This document shows, piece by piece, positions 42,167 to 52,231 of a DNA stretch of 52,500 bases. A model generated the notes under the pieces. That model did not search any database and was not told where the DNA came from. It saw nothing but the letters and a program-made list of their open reading frames with translations. How positions within the stretch are numbered: position 1 is the first letter of the stretch; each line of letters opens with the position of its first letter. A program made the position numbers and the translations under genes. This stretch comes from Chrysomallon squamiferum (lineage: Eukaryota > Mollusca > Gastropoda > Neomphalida > Peltospiridae). The DNA is taken from NCBI GenBank assembly GCA_012295275.1, contig CM022679.1, positions 10,824,669-10,877,168 on the forward strand, written 5' to 3'.

Positions 42167-42335
42167 GCAAACATTATCTGCATACATTAGTGGAACAACA
42201 GCTGGATTGGTAAACAAGGCAATGCGCCCACTCAGAATTATCGATCCTGCAATCTTGTGCGCCTTATTCTGCAGCGAGCCCAGATCTCCGCTTATGTTTC
42301 TTGACGCTCACGAAAGCCTAATTCATGGCTCATAA
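42167..42335. other. GC-rich 169-bp segment abutting poly(T)
   Basis: A segment of clearly higher G+C follows a run of about 28 T and ACTGTAG. Read on the plus strand it resembles a terminal exon: excellent acceptor, then 55 codons open to TAA including SGTTAGLVNKAMRPLRI. Read on the minus strand it ends in a poly(A) run like a retroposed copy and is also open for 49 codons, including RIALFTNPAVVPLMYADN, whose YADN faintly recalls the YADD motif of reverse transcriptases. The two readings cannot be told apart from the sequence. Confidence 0.4.
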
Positions 42336-43249
42336 ACTTCTGACTTAACAACCACTACTATTAATAAATTCTGTATTCATTTCATGTAATAATTATTTTG
42401 TTATATTTGCCTTTGTTTGAGAGCCAGCAGCCGATATGTTTTTCGTGCTGGGGTGTCGTTGAACATTAATTCATTCATTGTTTTCTTATCAACTGTGATT
42501 CTAAATGACATCATAATTAAATATCGAATTATTTGTACATATTTTTGTTTGTTTGTTGTTTTCCTAATAACATGTAGAAATGAGAATGATGGTTTCATAA
42601 AAATCATATTTGAAATCTTCATATGCAATCTGTCAAACAAACATACTCTTGTCCTTCTTGATTTCTAAATATATATTATATTCTCCTTGAGAGCCTTTTT
42701 TGTTGAGCATTTATTTATTTATTTATTATGATTATTAAGTTTATCATCATCTCATCATCATCATTATTATTATCATTATTATTATAAACAACCACACACC
42801 TTTTTATGGTGATAGTAAATTTTATTTATTTATTTATGTATTATGTGTTGCTGTTTGTTTGTATAAGATATTCCTAATGGAAATCAACCCTTTTAAGAAA
42901 GATTGCATTCAACAAAGATCTTGTGTAAATAAACTATAAATCTTCTCGGGTAAAAAACATAATATTACTTTAAATGTTAACAAAGACATAGGATAGGTTT
43001 TTTTTTTTTTCTTTGACTAGAAAAAACTAATTTGATATAACCTCACGATTGTTGGTGTTAGTTGAGAAATACGGCTCCATTACTGATAAATAACGGAGAA
43101 TGAATTCAACGGAATCAAGTTACGAATCCATTTTATCTTTTTAACAACACATATTCGTTTTCTCTTATGTACTTAATTTTCAGTATTTTTTTTTTTTATA
43201 TATAGTAACTGGTGTGCTGATAGTTCTTTATTATTTATTTCTCTACTAT

Positions 43250-43258
43250 TTATTTATT

Positions 43259-43312
<54 letters not shown>

Positions 43313-43347
43313 TATTTCTTCAACTTCTTCTTCTTCCTTTTCCTCTT

Positions 43348-43418
<71 letters not shown>

Positions 43419-43430
43419 CATTATTATTAA
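43250..43430 (+). repeat. (TTTA)n, (TTA)n, (TTC)n, (TTA)n compound array
   Basis: TTTA to 43270, TTA to 43312, CTT/TTC from 43318 to 43376, then TTA to 43420. Confidence 0.9.
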
Positions 43431-43884
43431 ATTTGCCTCGAGGCCTTCACATGGCTATAAACATCTTTAGAGTCTGCCAAATCTCAAGAGGTCTGATAAA
43501 CGTTTACTGAACGTAAAGTAAGGTTACGTCTGAGTTCGATTGCCCCATCCTTTTACGAAACATTAAATATTTAGCAGGTCTTTAAGGACAAGTCTTTTAC
43601 GTTTCGAATTAACGTTGTTTGTAAACTCTCTGATTCGATTCCTTGAAACGAATGCGTGTTATGACTGCAGCAACTGAATGATATGTTTTCAGCGAGAATG
43701 AAGAATTAAGTCTGACGTCCAGTAATTAGAATGTTTGATAGTTTGGTCTACAACAGAGGTCGGCTACCTCATCTGTCTTTTTTCTTCTTTTTTTTTCTTT
43801 TTTCAAATGAGTTTTCGGAAAAAGGGCAGTGAACGTAAAAACACGTCACAACTGTAAATTGTCTATATACATATATTGTGTATG

Positions 43885-43990
43885 TATATCCATGTGTGTG
43901 TATGTATGTATGTTAGTATGTATGTTTGTATGTATGTATGTATGTATGTATGTATGAATGAATTCATGTATATATATATATATATGCATG
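43885..43990 (+). repeat. (TATG)n and (TA)n array
   Basis: TATG units to about 43955 and a TATATA run at 43971-43985. Confidence 0.9.
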
Positions 43991-44154
43991 TATGTACATG
44001 AATTTTTATTCATGTATGTATATATGTGTACGTACACATACATACAAACAAAAGTTTTGCTTGATTACAACAAAGCTATTAAAATTTAAGTATCTCATGC
44101 ATATAGATGAATAAGCCCAGAGAGTAAATAAACAAATTTCACCAAGTTTCTTAC

Positions 44155-44244
44155 TTTCCTCTGTAAGTCTCATAATCTCTGTTTCCAATATCAGTTTCAA
44201 ATTTGAAAAGTCATTGACAGCTTTCAAGCTATTTTCAATTTGTT
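44155..44244 (-). other. Candidate exon with coiled-coil-like sequence
   Basis: Seen on the minus strand: branch-like CACTAAC, acceptor TATCAG, 90 nt open in one frame (phase 1 to 1), donor A|GTAAGA, with a second possible donor 9 bp on. The 29 full codons include SLKAVNDFSNLKLILETEI and MRLTEE, a regular spacing of hydrophobics typical of an amphipathic helix. The frame continues upstream to 44281, where another CAG offers an alternative acceptor. Phase 1 entry would fit after the EF-hand first exon and would supply a Glu at loop position 12, but the following residues do not look like an exiting EF-hand helix. Not recognised; may be chance. Confidence 0.28.
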
Positions 44245-44574
44245 CTGATACCAACAAAGTTAGTGGACCCAAGAGATTAGACTGAGAGTGGAGCTAGGTT
44301 CGCGTTCGTTAAACACTTGATAAAAGCCTAGGCCTGTATTCTTAAATTTAAATGGACTGATAGACTTGCTGGACATAGACAAATTTGTATGGATGGATAA
44401 AAATCTTGAAATGAAACATAAATTGGTATAAGGATTAATGAATGGGTTATGCATATATATTGAAAAAAATTTAAATTGGACATACAAACAAACAGATAAA
44501 TACATACTTATATAGATAGAACAAAATATTTAAAATGCAGTCACGCAAAGAGACACAATAGATAGAACTGGAAC

Positions 44575-44577
<3 letters not shown>

Positions 44578-44673
<96 letters not shown>

Positions 44674-44682
44674 AGAGAGAGA
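44578..44682 (+). repeat. (AG)n array
   Basis: 105 bp with GGGAGGGAG near the right end. Confidence 0.95.
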
Positions 44683-45479
44683 AACTATCATAACAGCACG
44701 TAAACACGTTTTCTGCTTTCTTATCCATAATTTCTGAAACAGTGTTCCAATAATTTTGCTAAGTGTTTTATCTATTTGTAATTGGTTTCGTGTGTACCTT
44801 GATTTCTTCTAAGATATTTTCTTACGAAAGTAATAGTCATTTATTCATTTATTATTACTATAATTGAAGTTACCACAACAGTTTACTCAAGGACATACTG
44901 ATAGTTATTTTTATAGTAATAATAACAAAAATAATGACGATGTTGACGATTGTGGTGTTGGTAATCGTCGTGGTTGTGGTGGTGATGAAGTGGGATACAT
45001 TATTTGTGGTTTGTTTTAGTTGTAGCCTCGATATTAAGAGAGATTTTATTCATTAATTTCAAGTGTAAAGAATAATCAATTTCTTCATATTATTATTAAA
45101 AACTCAGTTACAAATGTATATTGAATTATTCCTTTCAGTTACTTAATAGCGACATGTAACCATTTGACTCTGGTAACAAAATATTCGTTCAAAGGTTAAA
45201 ATTTAAATATCCTCACAGGCAGTCATGATGTTACATCCTGTTCCAACACAAACTTGTTCATTTTATTTTTAAAAGAGTATCACATGTGGTATACTTTCAA
45301 GTTATTTGTAAAAGATTTCTTGGAATGAGTAACCTAACTAGCAGCTCTGCGGTTGCTTTTATTTTCGGTCTAGACCACGCAATTGCCAAAATGTTAACGA
45401 TCTAAACTAAATAAACAAGCCAAGATGTCGTAAAACCAACATTATTAACCAACAGCTTATATCTCTAATAACTTGGGTG

Positions 45480-45790
45480 TGGTCCATTTTACTTGCATCA
45501 CACTGAGCTCGCGCAATCAAGCGCACGTCACAGCTTATTACAGAAAACATGGCGTTCGCGCCGCAAGACCCCGATCCCTTCTGCTTTCTCGTCTGCTGGG
45601 ACTAATCTACTTGGATTGGTATACGACTCTCCCCGCTAAGACGTATCAACAACAACACAGACACGCGAGTCCCATCTTGTAGAGGCGGCAGGCGTTGATG
45701 GATGCAGTAAGAGATAGCCTGGGTGAAATCAACGGCTCTCCGCTAATTCATCTTATCTGGTTTCCAATACAATTCGGTTAAGAGCTTACA
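45480..45790 (+). other. CpG-rich patch, possible promoter or first exon
   Basis: Many CpG in an otherwise CpG-poor region (for example GGCGTTCGCGCCGC). An ATG in good context (AAACATGGCG, 45550) opens only 18 codons. The longest frame has 69 codons from 45473 without a strong start. It could be an unmethylated promoter, a first non-coding exon or a young insertion. Confidence 0.3.
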
Positions 45791-46211
45791 TTAGATATTA
45801 ATGTAGTGGTTCGTCCAAAACGCGTGGATTTCTTTCCTTTTTCTTCAACAACGTTCTCTGCTGAAAGTCAAGACGTGTTTTGGAACATGTGGAAACTGCA
45901 GAGGTATTGTGGGATATATATAAAATTAATGGGAAAGAAATGACGTGATAACAATGAGAAGTTAATGTAGTGCAAAGTTACATCTTCTTTTTACGCATGG
46001 CAACAGGATATGTGTTTGAATGTATAGAAATAATGGTAAAAAAAAAAAAAAAACAACCCCACAGGAATGTTTGAGAATGATGATAAAAAAAAAAAAAAAA
46101 AGAAGCAATGTTTCTTTCTTTGTATTACTTATGTAATCATACTTTGAAAAGCGATGTCATTGATCATTGGTCAAAGATACAGTTATTTTAAGAAAAGAAC
46201 AGTTATATTTA

Positions 46212-46243
<32 letters not shown>

Positions 46244-46905
46244 TAATAATAAAATTAGTAATGTTAATGTTGAAAGAACAACAGTAACAATATATAAAAC
46301 TACTACAACAACAATAATAACAACAGCAACGACAACAACGACAGCAAAAACAACAGCAACGACAACAACAACATCATTAACGATAAAAAGAAGTAGACAA
46401 ATAACGAGAAGAAGAGCAATTTCACTAATATTTGTGACTGAGATCGACTAGGACTGGCAAAATACAAACATCAGTTCTGTATAGAACGTCTTTCGTGCTT
46501 GGTTGGTGCTATTTTCTTTGTGTAGAAAACGATAAACGAGCAACTTCTTGCTTCTAAAGTTTCTAAAGTTTCGTCTTTTATTTCAGCAGTACATACAAAA
46601 ACTGTCAGTGTTAAACCGTGTTGGGAATTCATTAAACAATAATTCAGTCATTCTGAAGAAGAGAAAAGAAAAAAATAATTTAAAAGAATTTTATCTTGAC
46701 TGTTTGCAGTGCTATGAAATCTATGCTTTATTTATTTATTTTATTTATTATTGTTTTTTTATATATGTATATATAAAATTTTAGATATTTTAAATCACAA
46801 AATAATATCAGTTTCTACAGGTAAATGGTTGCCAGTCAGAAGAATTTCTATTATTCCTACATACAAATATCTCAAATATGTGTAATAAAATTTAAAGACC
46901 AGTTA
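45791..46905. other. Gene-poor stretch
   Basis: A-rich and T-rich runs at 46037-46056, 46086-46102 and 46210-46250, and CAA/CAG/CGA triplets at 46280-46380. Nothing else seen. Confidence 0.5.
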
Positions 46906-47100
46906 GTATGATGTCATTTATTTGTATATAAAAAGCACTAAACATCCGTCATTATGTAATACGATGTTTATTTCTCTATAAAAACCTTTTAATATCCATC
47001 ATTAAATGATGCATGTTTATTTCTGTATAAACAGTTTTTGATATCTGACTTTAATAGATGTGATGTTTACCTCTGCTTAAAAAGTATTTAAAATTCATTT
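46906..47100 (+). repeat. About 50-bp tandem repeat, four copies
   Basis: Units start at about 46909, 46961, 47008 and 47058, each with GATG..TTTATTTCTxTATAAAAA and ATATCxxxxATTAA. Copies are quite diverged. Confidence 0.75.
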
Positions 47101-47309
47101 TAACACATATACACACCAACACACACAAACATGATGTAAATATGTATAAATAAATACATAAAATATCTTTCAGTATTTGCCAGAATATAAATATGACACT
47201 TATTTTCATATAAAATTTATATAACAGTGAGAAACATGAGATTCAGTTCTATATAAATATACCTAATAAATCTTGAGGTATGTGTCATGAAAGATATATC
47301 TATTATTGT

Positions 47310-48300
47310 ATTTCTGAAGAAACCATGACACTATATTGTTTAACCTATCTTATGCAGAATTACAGTTTACAAAATATATGACACGAAGAAACAGTCTTAC
47401 AATAGTGCTGTCATGCAGTGGTATTCGTAACAAGGAATTTGTTTTATTTGGCAAAGATATGCACACATTATCTAAAGCAAGTTATGGTCTCTCGTCAAAA
47501 AACCATGTCTCTCTGTTTGTTAGCTTGGCATATGCCACAACACTGTCATATAACAGAATTCGTTTTATTCAGCACTGTGATGTAAACGGAGATTTTTTTT
47601 TTCTGTTGGAAATGTTGCTTTTTGACGAAATAATGATTCTGTATTTCATATACATCTAACGAACCATGTCTGTATTACTTCCAGTACTCAGGAACAGTTT
47701 CGCTGCTTTGTTGTATAATAGAATATATTATATTTCTCATAATTCATTTTATTTGGCAATTTCATGCACATATTCTTTTGTATCTTTAAGAAATCATGGC
47801 TGCATGATTTTCTCTCTGACCTCTGCCACAGTTTCGTCTGTTTTACTTCCAGTACTCAGAATTACTGCTTTGTGTCATATAATGCAGTGTAGAACATGGA
47901 ATTCGTTTTATTTGGCAGTTTAATGCACATATTCTTTTCTGTCAGTAATGTTTTTCCCTGAAGAAATCTGCCACAATTTAGTCTGTTTTACTTCCAGTAA
48001 ACAAAAACAGTCTTAATGCTTTGTCGTATAATGCAATATAGAACAGGGAATGAATTTGTTTCATTTGGTAACCTGATACATACGTTCGCTTCTGTCAGAA
48101 ATGTTTTGTTCTTGAGAGTGTTTCTTTCTATCTTTTTTTTTTCCTCCGGGTGGGCTGGGGTTTTGAAGAAATCATGGCTCTTAGTTTCTCACTTTGACAT
48201 CCACCGAAATGTGGACTGTACATAGTGCTTATAAATAGTATTACTGCTTCGTCATGTAACGAAATATAGAACATGGAATTCGTTTTGCTTGGCAGTGTCA
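47310..48300 (+). repeat. Diverged tandem repeat with a period near 155 bp
   Basis: A block with GAATTCGTTTTATTTGGCA recurs at about 47438, 47553, 47742, 47900, 48053 and 48278. Between these lie AAATCATGGCT, CTGTTTTACTTCCAGTACTC, CTTTGTCATATAATGCA and TTCTGTCAGTAATGTTTT in a constant order. Spacing varies (115-225 bp) through deletions and insertions. Partial frames in the array are by-products of the repeat. Confidence 0.85.
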
Positions 48301-48593
48301 GTGATGTCGTTAGGTGAATCGAATGGATAATATATAATGACTAGAAGAACGTATATACAATTTGATATTAAACACTGCAGTCTGTGTGATATGGCAACGT
48401 TTTAAAAGATTCTTGCCAATATATATTTTCTCTGTTCCTCAAATAGAGTATATATATATATATATCAGAAACCACATGGCGCTACGTTATCCTGTCATAG
48501 ACTAAAAGGTAGAATTAACTGTAATAAGTGAAATGAATATTTCTTTCAGAATAACGTTGTTTTTAATGGGTTTATTATATTTTTGTTTATTAC

Positions 48594-48595
<2 letters not shown>

Positions 48596-48638
<43 letters not shown>

Positions 48639-48640
48639 TT
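48596..48640 (+). repeat. (TTA)n array
   Basis: About 14 triplets. Confidence 0.9.
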
Positions 48641-49823
48641 ATCATAAAGTCAAACTTGATTAAAAACTGCTTTTATATATAGATATTTTCACATGGAGTA
48701 CGTTAACACAAGTTTTAAAAATGGCTATGTTTTCCCTAATGCTGTCAAAATGTAATTATTCAAAACATATATTTGACATTTATTGCAATCATTTTTTTTT
48801 TTTTATTGACTGTCAAGAAAAAACGTTTGTTGATATAGAATGTTATCTTTTAATATCAGGAGATCTCTACACATTAAATACGAGATAGATATTCATTGAT
48901 ACTTCTTTCTTTTTTTCTCTCTCTCTTTTTAAAGAAACAGCGGTAGGTTCAAAAGGTTAGTATCGACAAAACGAAAGCCTTATTTCTGAAGCCTAAGTTT
49001 TTGTTCATAGATTTAGAGTCGTATTTCGATCCTTCTCATAAAATTATGACCTTTTAACAATTTGTTTTGCGTTGTTTGATCTATGATTAAAAAAAGATGT
49101 CTTAAGAATAAATGTACACCATTAAAATGTTTCTAAAATCGACGGCAAACTTGAAAGAGTAATTTGAAGAAAAAAGCGAAAAAATAAAACAACAACAGAA
49201 GATTGAAATTACTTTGTAAAGTGATTCATTAAAATATAATGCTTTTCTTTTGGAGAAAACAAAAATTGGACGTCAGAAGGTAAAAAAAAAGATGGTATAA
49301 TTACAGTAACGGCAATGATTTAGTAAATTATAAAAGCCTGTGGAATCATGAACTGTTCAGGTTTCTTTTTAGTTTTTATTCTCTTCTTGTTACCTTTTGA
49401 TGTTTTACAATAGAATATAACAAAGAAAAATAGTGAAAAAAATTAGCAATAATAATAATAATAATAATAATAATAATCATAGTAAATAACCACAATGCAG
49501 CTAACCCGTCTACTAAACAGTTAGTAGATGTGTTAAAATGGATACATGCACTGAATGAATTAATACTTCATTAATATCACCTGAAGAAAATAAGAAAAAA
49601 AAATATGAATCGTTACTAGGTTCCAAAAAGGTTATTTTTTTTTTTTTCATAAAGCTGGTATCGAAGATGACATTCTATATCTCTATTTCATGACCTACTA
49701 ACAATAAGAAATTATTATATTCACCTTCCCATAAACATTTACATTTGATTGATCGGTGATGATGCATTGTTTGGAAAGAAGAAATAGCTGAGTAGGTGTG
49801 GTTAATGTTTTTCCAAATTACAG

Positions 49824-49875
49824 AAATGTTGGTTATTTCGCTGTATTTTTCACCATGAGAATAGAAACTAACTAG
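49824..49875 (+). other. Candidate 52-nt non-coding exon
   Basis: Acceptor TTTTTCCAAATTACAG and donor CTAG|GTAAGTAAT flank 52 nt on the plus strand. All three frames contain a stop, so if spliced it is untranslated or a terminal coding piece. It lies antisense to the EF-hand gene interval, 0.6 kb from the first coding exon. Confidence 0.2.
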
Positions 49876-50022
49876 GTAAGTAATACGCAGAAACGCATGG
49901 TGTTAATTATTCACATACAGTATTGGGAATTCGTAGGAGAGAGAATGGGGAGGTATATGTGTTTCAGTGAGTTGTATTTTATAAGAAAGTCATAATATTA
50001 TCAAGTCATTTTAGACTTGGTT

Positions 50023-50081
<59 letters not shown>

Positions 50082-50091
50082 TATTATTATT

Positions 50092-50136
<45 letters not shown>

Positions 50137-50137
50137 A
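50023..50137 (+). repeat. (ATC)n then (TTG)n array
   Basis: ATC triplets to 50080, a few ATT, then TTG triplets at 50093-50137. A second ATT/GTA/GCA field lies at 50206-50340. Both sit in the first intron region just 3' of the EF-hand first coding exon. Confidence 0.9.
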
Positions 50138-50505
50138 TAAACCGTGACGATAAAAATAAAAATGAATGAATTATTATAGAATCACGTCGTTACATATATT
50201 TTGGTTATTGTTATTATTATTATTATTATTATTACTGTTATTGTTAGTAGTGGTAGTAGTAGTAGTAGTAGTAGTAGCAGTAGTAATATTAGTAGTAACA
50301 GTAATAGTCGTAGCAGTAGTAACAGAAGTAGAACTGGTGGTAGTTGTATAGACAGAAGGTATGAGGTGCTCTTGAGATTACGTAAGAATTAACGAAACAA
50401 CAAACGAACGAACATCTAGACAAGAAAGGGAAAAACCTAATTATCATAAGGACAAAACCAACCACACAGACTATTACTCAGTCACCCAGTCGATGCGTTA
50501 CTCAC

Positions 50506-50711
50506 CGTTAAATGTAATTTTGCCGTCCTTGTTTTTATCGGCGTCGTCAAGCACTTCCTGTATGTCGTCGTCGGTGAGTCCCACTTCCGATTTGACAGCC
50601 AATAGGATTGACTGAAAGTCCTCACACGGAATATATCCGGTAATTTTCCTGTCCAAAATTCGAAATATCTCCTTATAGGTTCTTTCCTCTTCTCGGTCAA
50701 TCATTCCTGTC

Positions 50712-50716
<5 letters not shown>
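50506..50716 (-). CDS. First coding exon of a calmodulin-like EF-hand protein (EF1 and most of EF2)
   Basis: Seen: an ATG at 50716 opens 70 codons plus one base, beginning MATGMIDREEERTYKEIF, and ends at a consensus donor (G|GTGAGT). Residues 22-33 form a degenerate EF-hand loop (D22, K24, T26, G27, I29, D33). Residues 60-70 form a canonical loop (D60, N62, D64, G65, I67) whose 12th residue lies across the intron. The split codon starts with G, as needed for the Glu or Asp of an EF-hand. A second in-frame ATG (50704) could also start translation. Family knowledge: such proteins are small cytosolic Ca2+ sensors or light-chain/troponin-C-type regulators. The first loop lacks an acidic residue at position 3 and may not bind Ca2+. 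The exon is much GC-richer than its surroundings. The exact family member is not recognised; a muscle role is only suggested by the CArg box upstream. Confidence 0.85.

Positions 50717-50766
<50 letters not shown>
50717..50766 (-). repeat. A50 tract directly abutting the EF-hand ATG
   Basis: On the minus strand 50 consecutive A residues run directly into the ATG at 50716. There is no pyrimidine tract, so this cannot be a splice acceptor next to the start codon; it is most simply a homopolymer in the 5' UTR. The upstream sequence is also open in the ATG frame, which would add a poly-Lys stretch if translation began further up. The exact length may be an assembly estimate. Confidence 0.6.
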
Positions 50767-50767
<1 letters not shown>

Positions 50768-50780
50768 ATAACCGGACAAC

Positions 50781-50790
50781 CCAAATAAGG
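50781..50790 (-). promoter_or_regulatory. CArg box (SRF/MADS site) upstream of the EF-hand start codon
   Basis: On the minus strand the sequence is CCTTATTTGG, an exact match to CC(A/T)6GG, 65 bp upstream of the ATG at 50716. A TATATATAA-like stretch lies a further 45-60 bp upstream (about 50832-50845). SRF sites of this type are classical in muscle and cytoskeletal promoters. The position would put the box in the proximal promoter or 5' UTR; the transcription start is not known. One such 10-mer is expected by chance every few kilobases in AT-rich DNA, so position rather than sequence is the argument. Confidence 0.35.
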
Positions 50791-51493
50791 CCTCCGCTGT
50801 GGTAGTTTAAAAAGTCAGTATTGAATAATAATTATATATATAAAAAAAAAAAAAAAAAAATTAGAGCGAAGATCCGAAAAGTGTTATGGAACTGGGCGAA
50901 AAGGGCTACAGATGTACTCTGTTCTCCGGACTGCTGGTGAAGTGATTCCTGAAACAGTACAGAAAAGGCAGGTATCAAATGTGAGTGCCTTGTGACGTAT
51001 TCAGGTTGGATTTATGTTACAAATGAATTCCTCTGCTCGCATACTAACGAACTTTTTATATATGTATGTATATATATACATACAGAAATAACATAGGTGG
51101 TGTATGCGCGTGTCTATCGCGTATGCGCGTAGTTTATATGTCTTGCGCAAGAGAGCATGAAAGTTACGTGGTGCTGTGTAGCTTTACTGTCACACTGATA
51201 ATGAAGCTAGGTTTTTTATAGTCAAGAAGTAAATAAATAAATAAATAAGTCAATGGATGAACGAATGAATAAAACAAGACTAAGTAAAAAATAAATAAAT
51301 AAATAAATATCGGCTTGGAACAAAAGTTCAAAGTGTTATTAAGTGAAAGCCAAAGACAATATTCATATATTTGTACATTGATTTATTCAACCACATAATA
51401 TGCCATCTTGTTCACTTCTCGTTTATTTCAGTCACGTGTTAAACCACGTGCTCTAATGTCACTTGTTGAAAAAAAAAAAAGCTACACATTTTT

Positions 51494-51500
51494 ATTAAAA

Positions 51501-51531
<31 letters not shown>

Positions 51532-51532
51532 A
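51494..51532 (+). repeat. (AAAT)n array
   Basis: Nine or ten AAAT units; similar short arrays at 51228-51248 and 51287-51308. Confidence 0.85.
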
Positions 51533-51825
51533 TTGAACCCGAGTATAAACAGAATCTGCATTAGATAAATTACATATCCAATTAATTTAAATTCAGAAAT
51601 ATAAAATTTACTTTACATTTGTGCATACCTATTACTTTTTAATAAATATTTATTATTTAATATAATACTCCCAATTATTTTATTTAGTTCAATTCATCTT
51701 TAAAACATATTGCAGAAAATAACAGTAATGCAACAAATTCTAGTATGATAATAAATAATCTCTTCATAAAACTGATGAAAATTTAAAACATGATGTCATT
51801 GACAAAATGAATATTATAAGAATAT

Positions 51826-51908
<83 letters not shown>
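51826..51908 (+). repeat. (AG)n array
   Basis: Pure from 51833 to 51908, with degraded units on the left. Confidence 0.95.
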
Positions 51909-51909
<1 letters not shown>

Positions 51910-52110
51910 ATGTTGAAAGAATATGAATTATTTATTAGTTTTATCTAAGATAAAATATTCCTTCAATATCCATAACGATCATTAAAAATACATTCTCTTA
52001 CAATAATTCAATAATATCACAAACAGCCTGCAGAATATCTGTAAAAGTGAATGGCACGCGTTAGAGTGTTCAGTATTGTTTTAAAGTCAAATCACTTATT
52101 ACGCACGTAC

Positions 52111-52231
52111 CTGTATAAAGAAATCTATTTTCTTTACCCAGTTCCTGTGCTGTGAAGACAACACGTGCTACAGTTTTTATCCAATATTGTATCTCGCTAA
52201 TGGAACTTGTGCTGTAGATTCCTCCACACAA
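52111..52231 (-). other. Candidate coding exon upstream of the EF-hand start
   Basis: Seen: on the minus strand an acceptor preceded by TTTTTTCCC and a branch-like ACTTAAT, then 121 nt open in only one frame (40 codons plus one base; includes ISEIQYWIKTVARVVFTAQE), then a strong donor CAG|GTACGT. It enters in phase 0 and leaves in phase 1. A possible acceptor at about 50803 (CTACCACAG) would accept phase 1 and read in frame through the A50 tract into the EF-hand ATG, but that would create about 17 consecutive lysines and is not favoured. The protein fragment is not recognised. It may belong to an upstream gene, to an alternative 5' end, or be chance. Confidence 0.3.

Larger units (their letters stand above)
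48301..50505. other. Region immediately 3' of the EF-hand first coding exon
   Basis: AT-rich DNA with TTA, AAT, ATC/TTG and GTA triplet arrays. Expected to be intron of the minus-strand EF-hand gene; no linking exon could be identified with confidence. Confidence 0.5.
50767..52110. other. Upstream region of the EF-hand gene
   Basis: Contains the CArg box, a TATA-like stretch and poly(A) near 50840-50860, CpG-bearing DNA at 50870-51190 with GCGCGT motifs, then AT-rich DNA with AAAT and AG arrays. Promoter elements are expected here but only the CArg box is well defined. Confidence 0.45.

Noticed and set aside
43430-43560. B-box-like GAGTTCGATTGCC suggesting another SINE
   Set aside because: No A box at the right distance and no tRNA-like arms.
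50498-50779. Extended EF-hand frame beginning with about 17 lysines
   Set aside because: The lysines come from the A50 tract; an ATG right after it is the simpler start.
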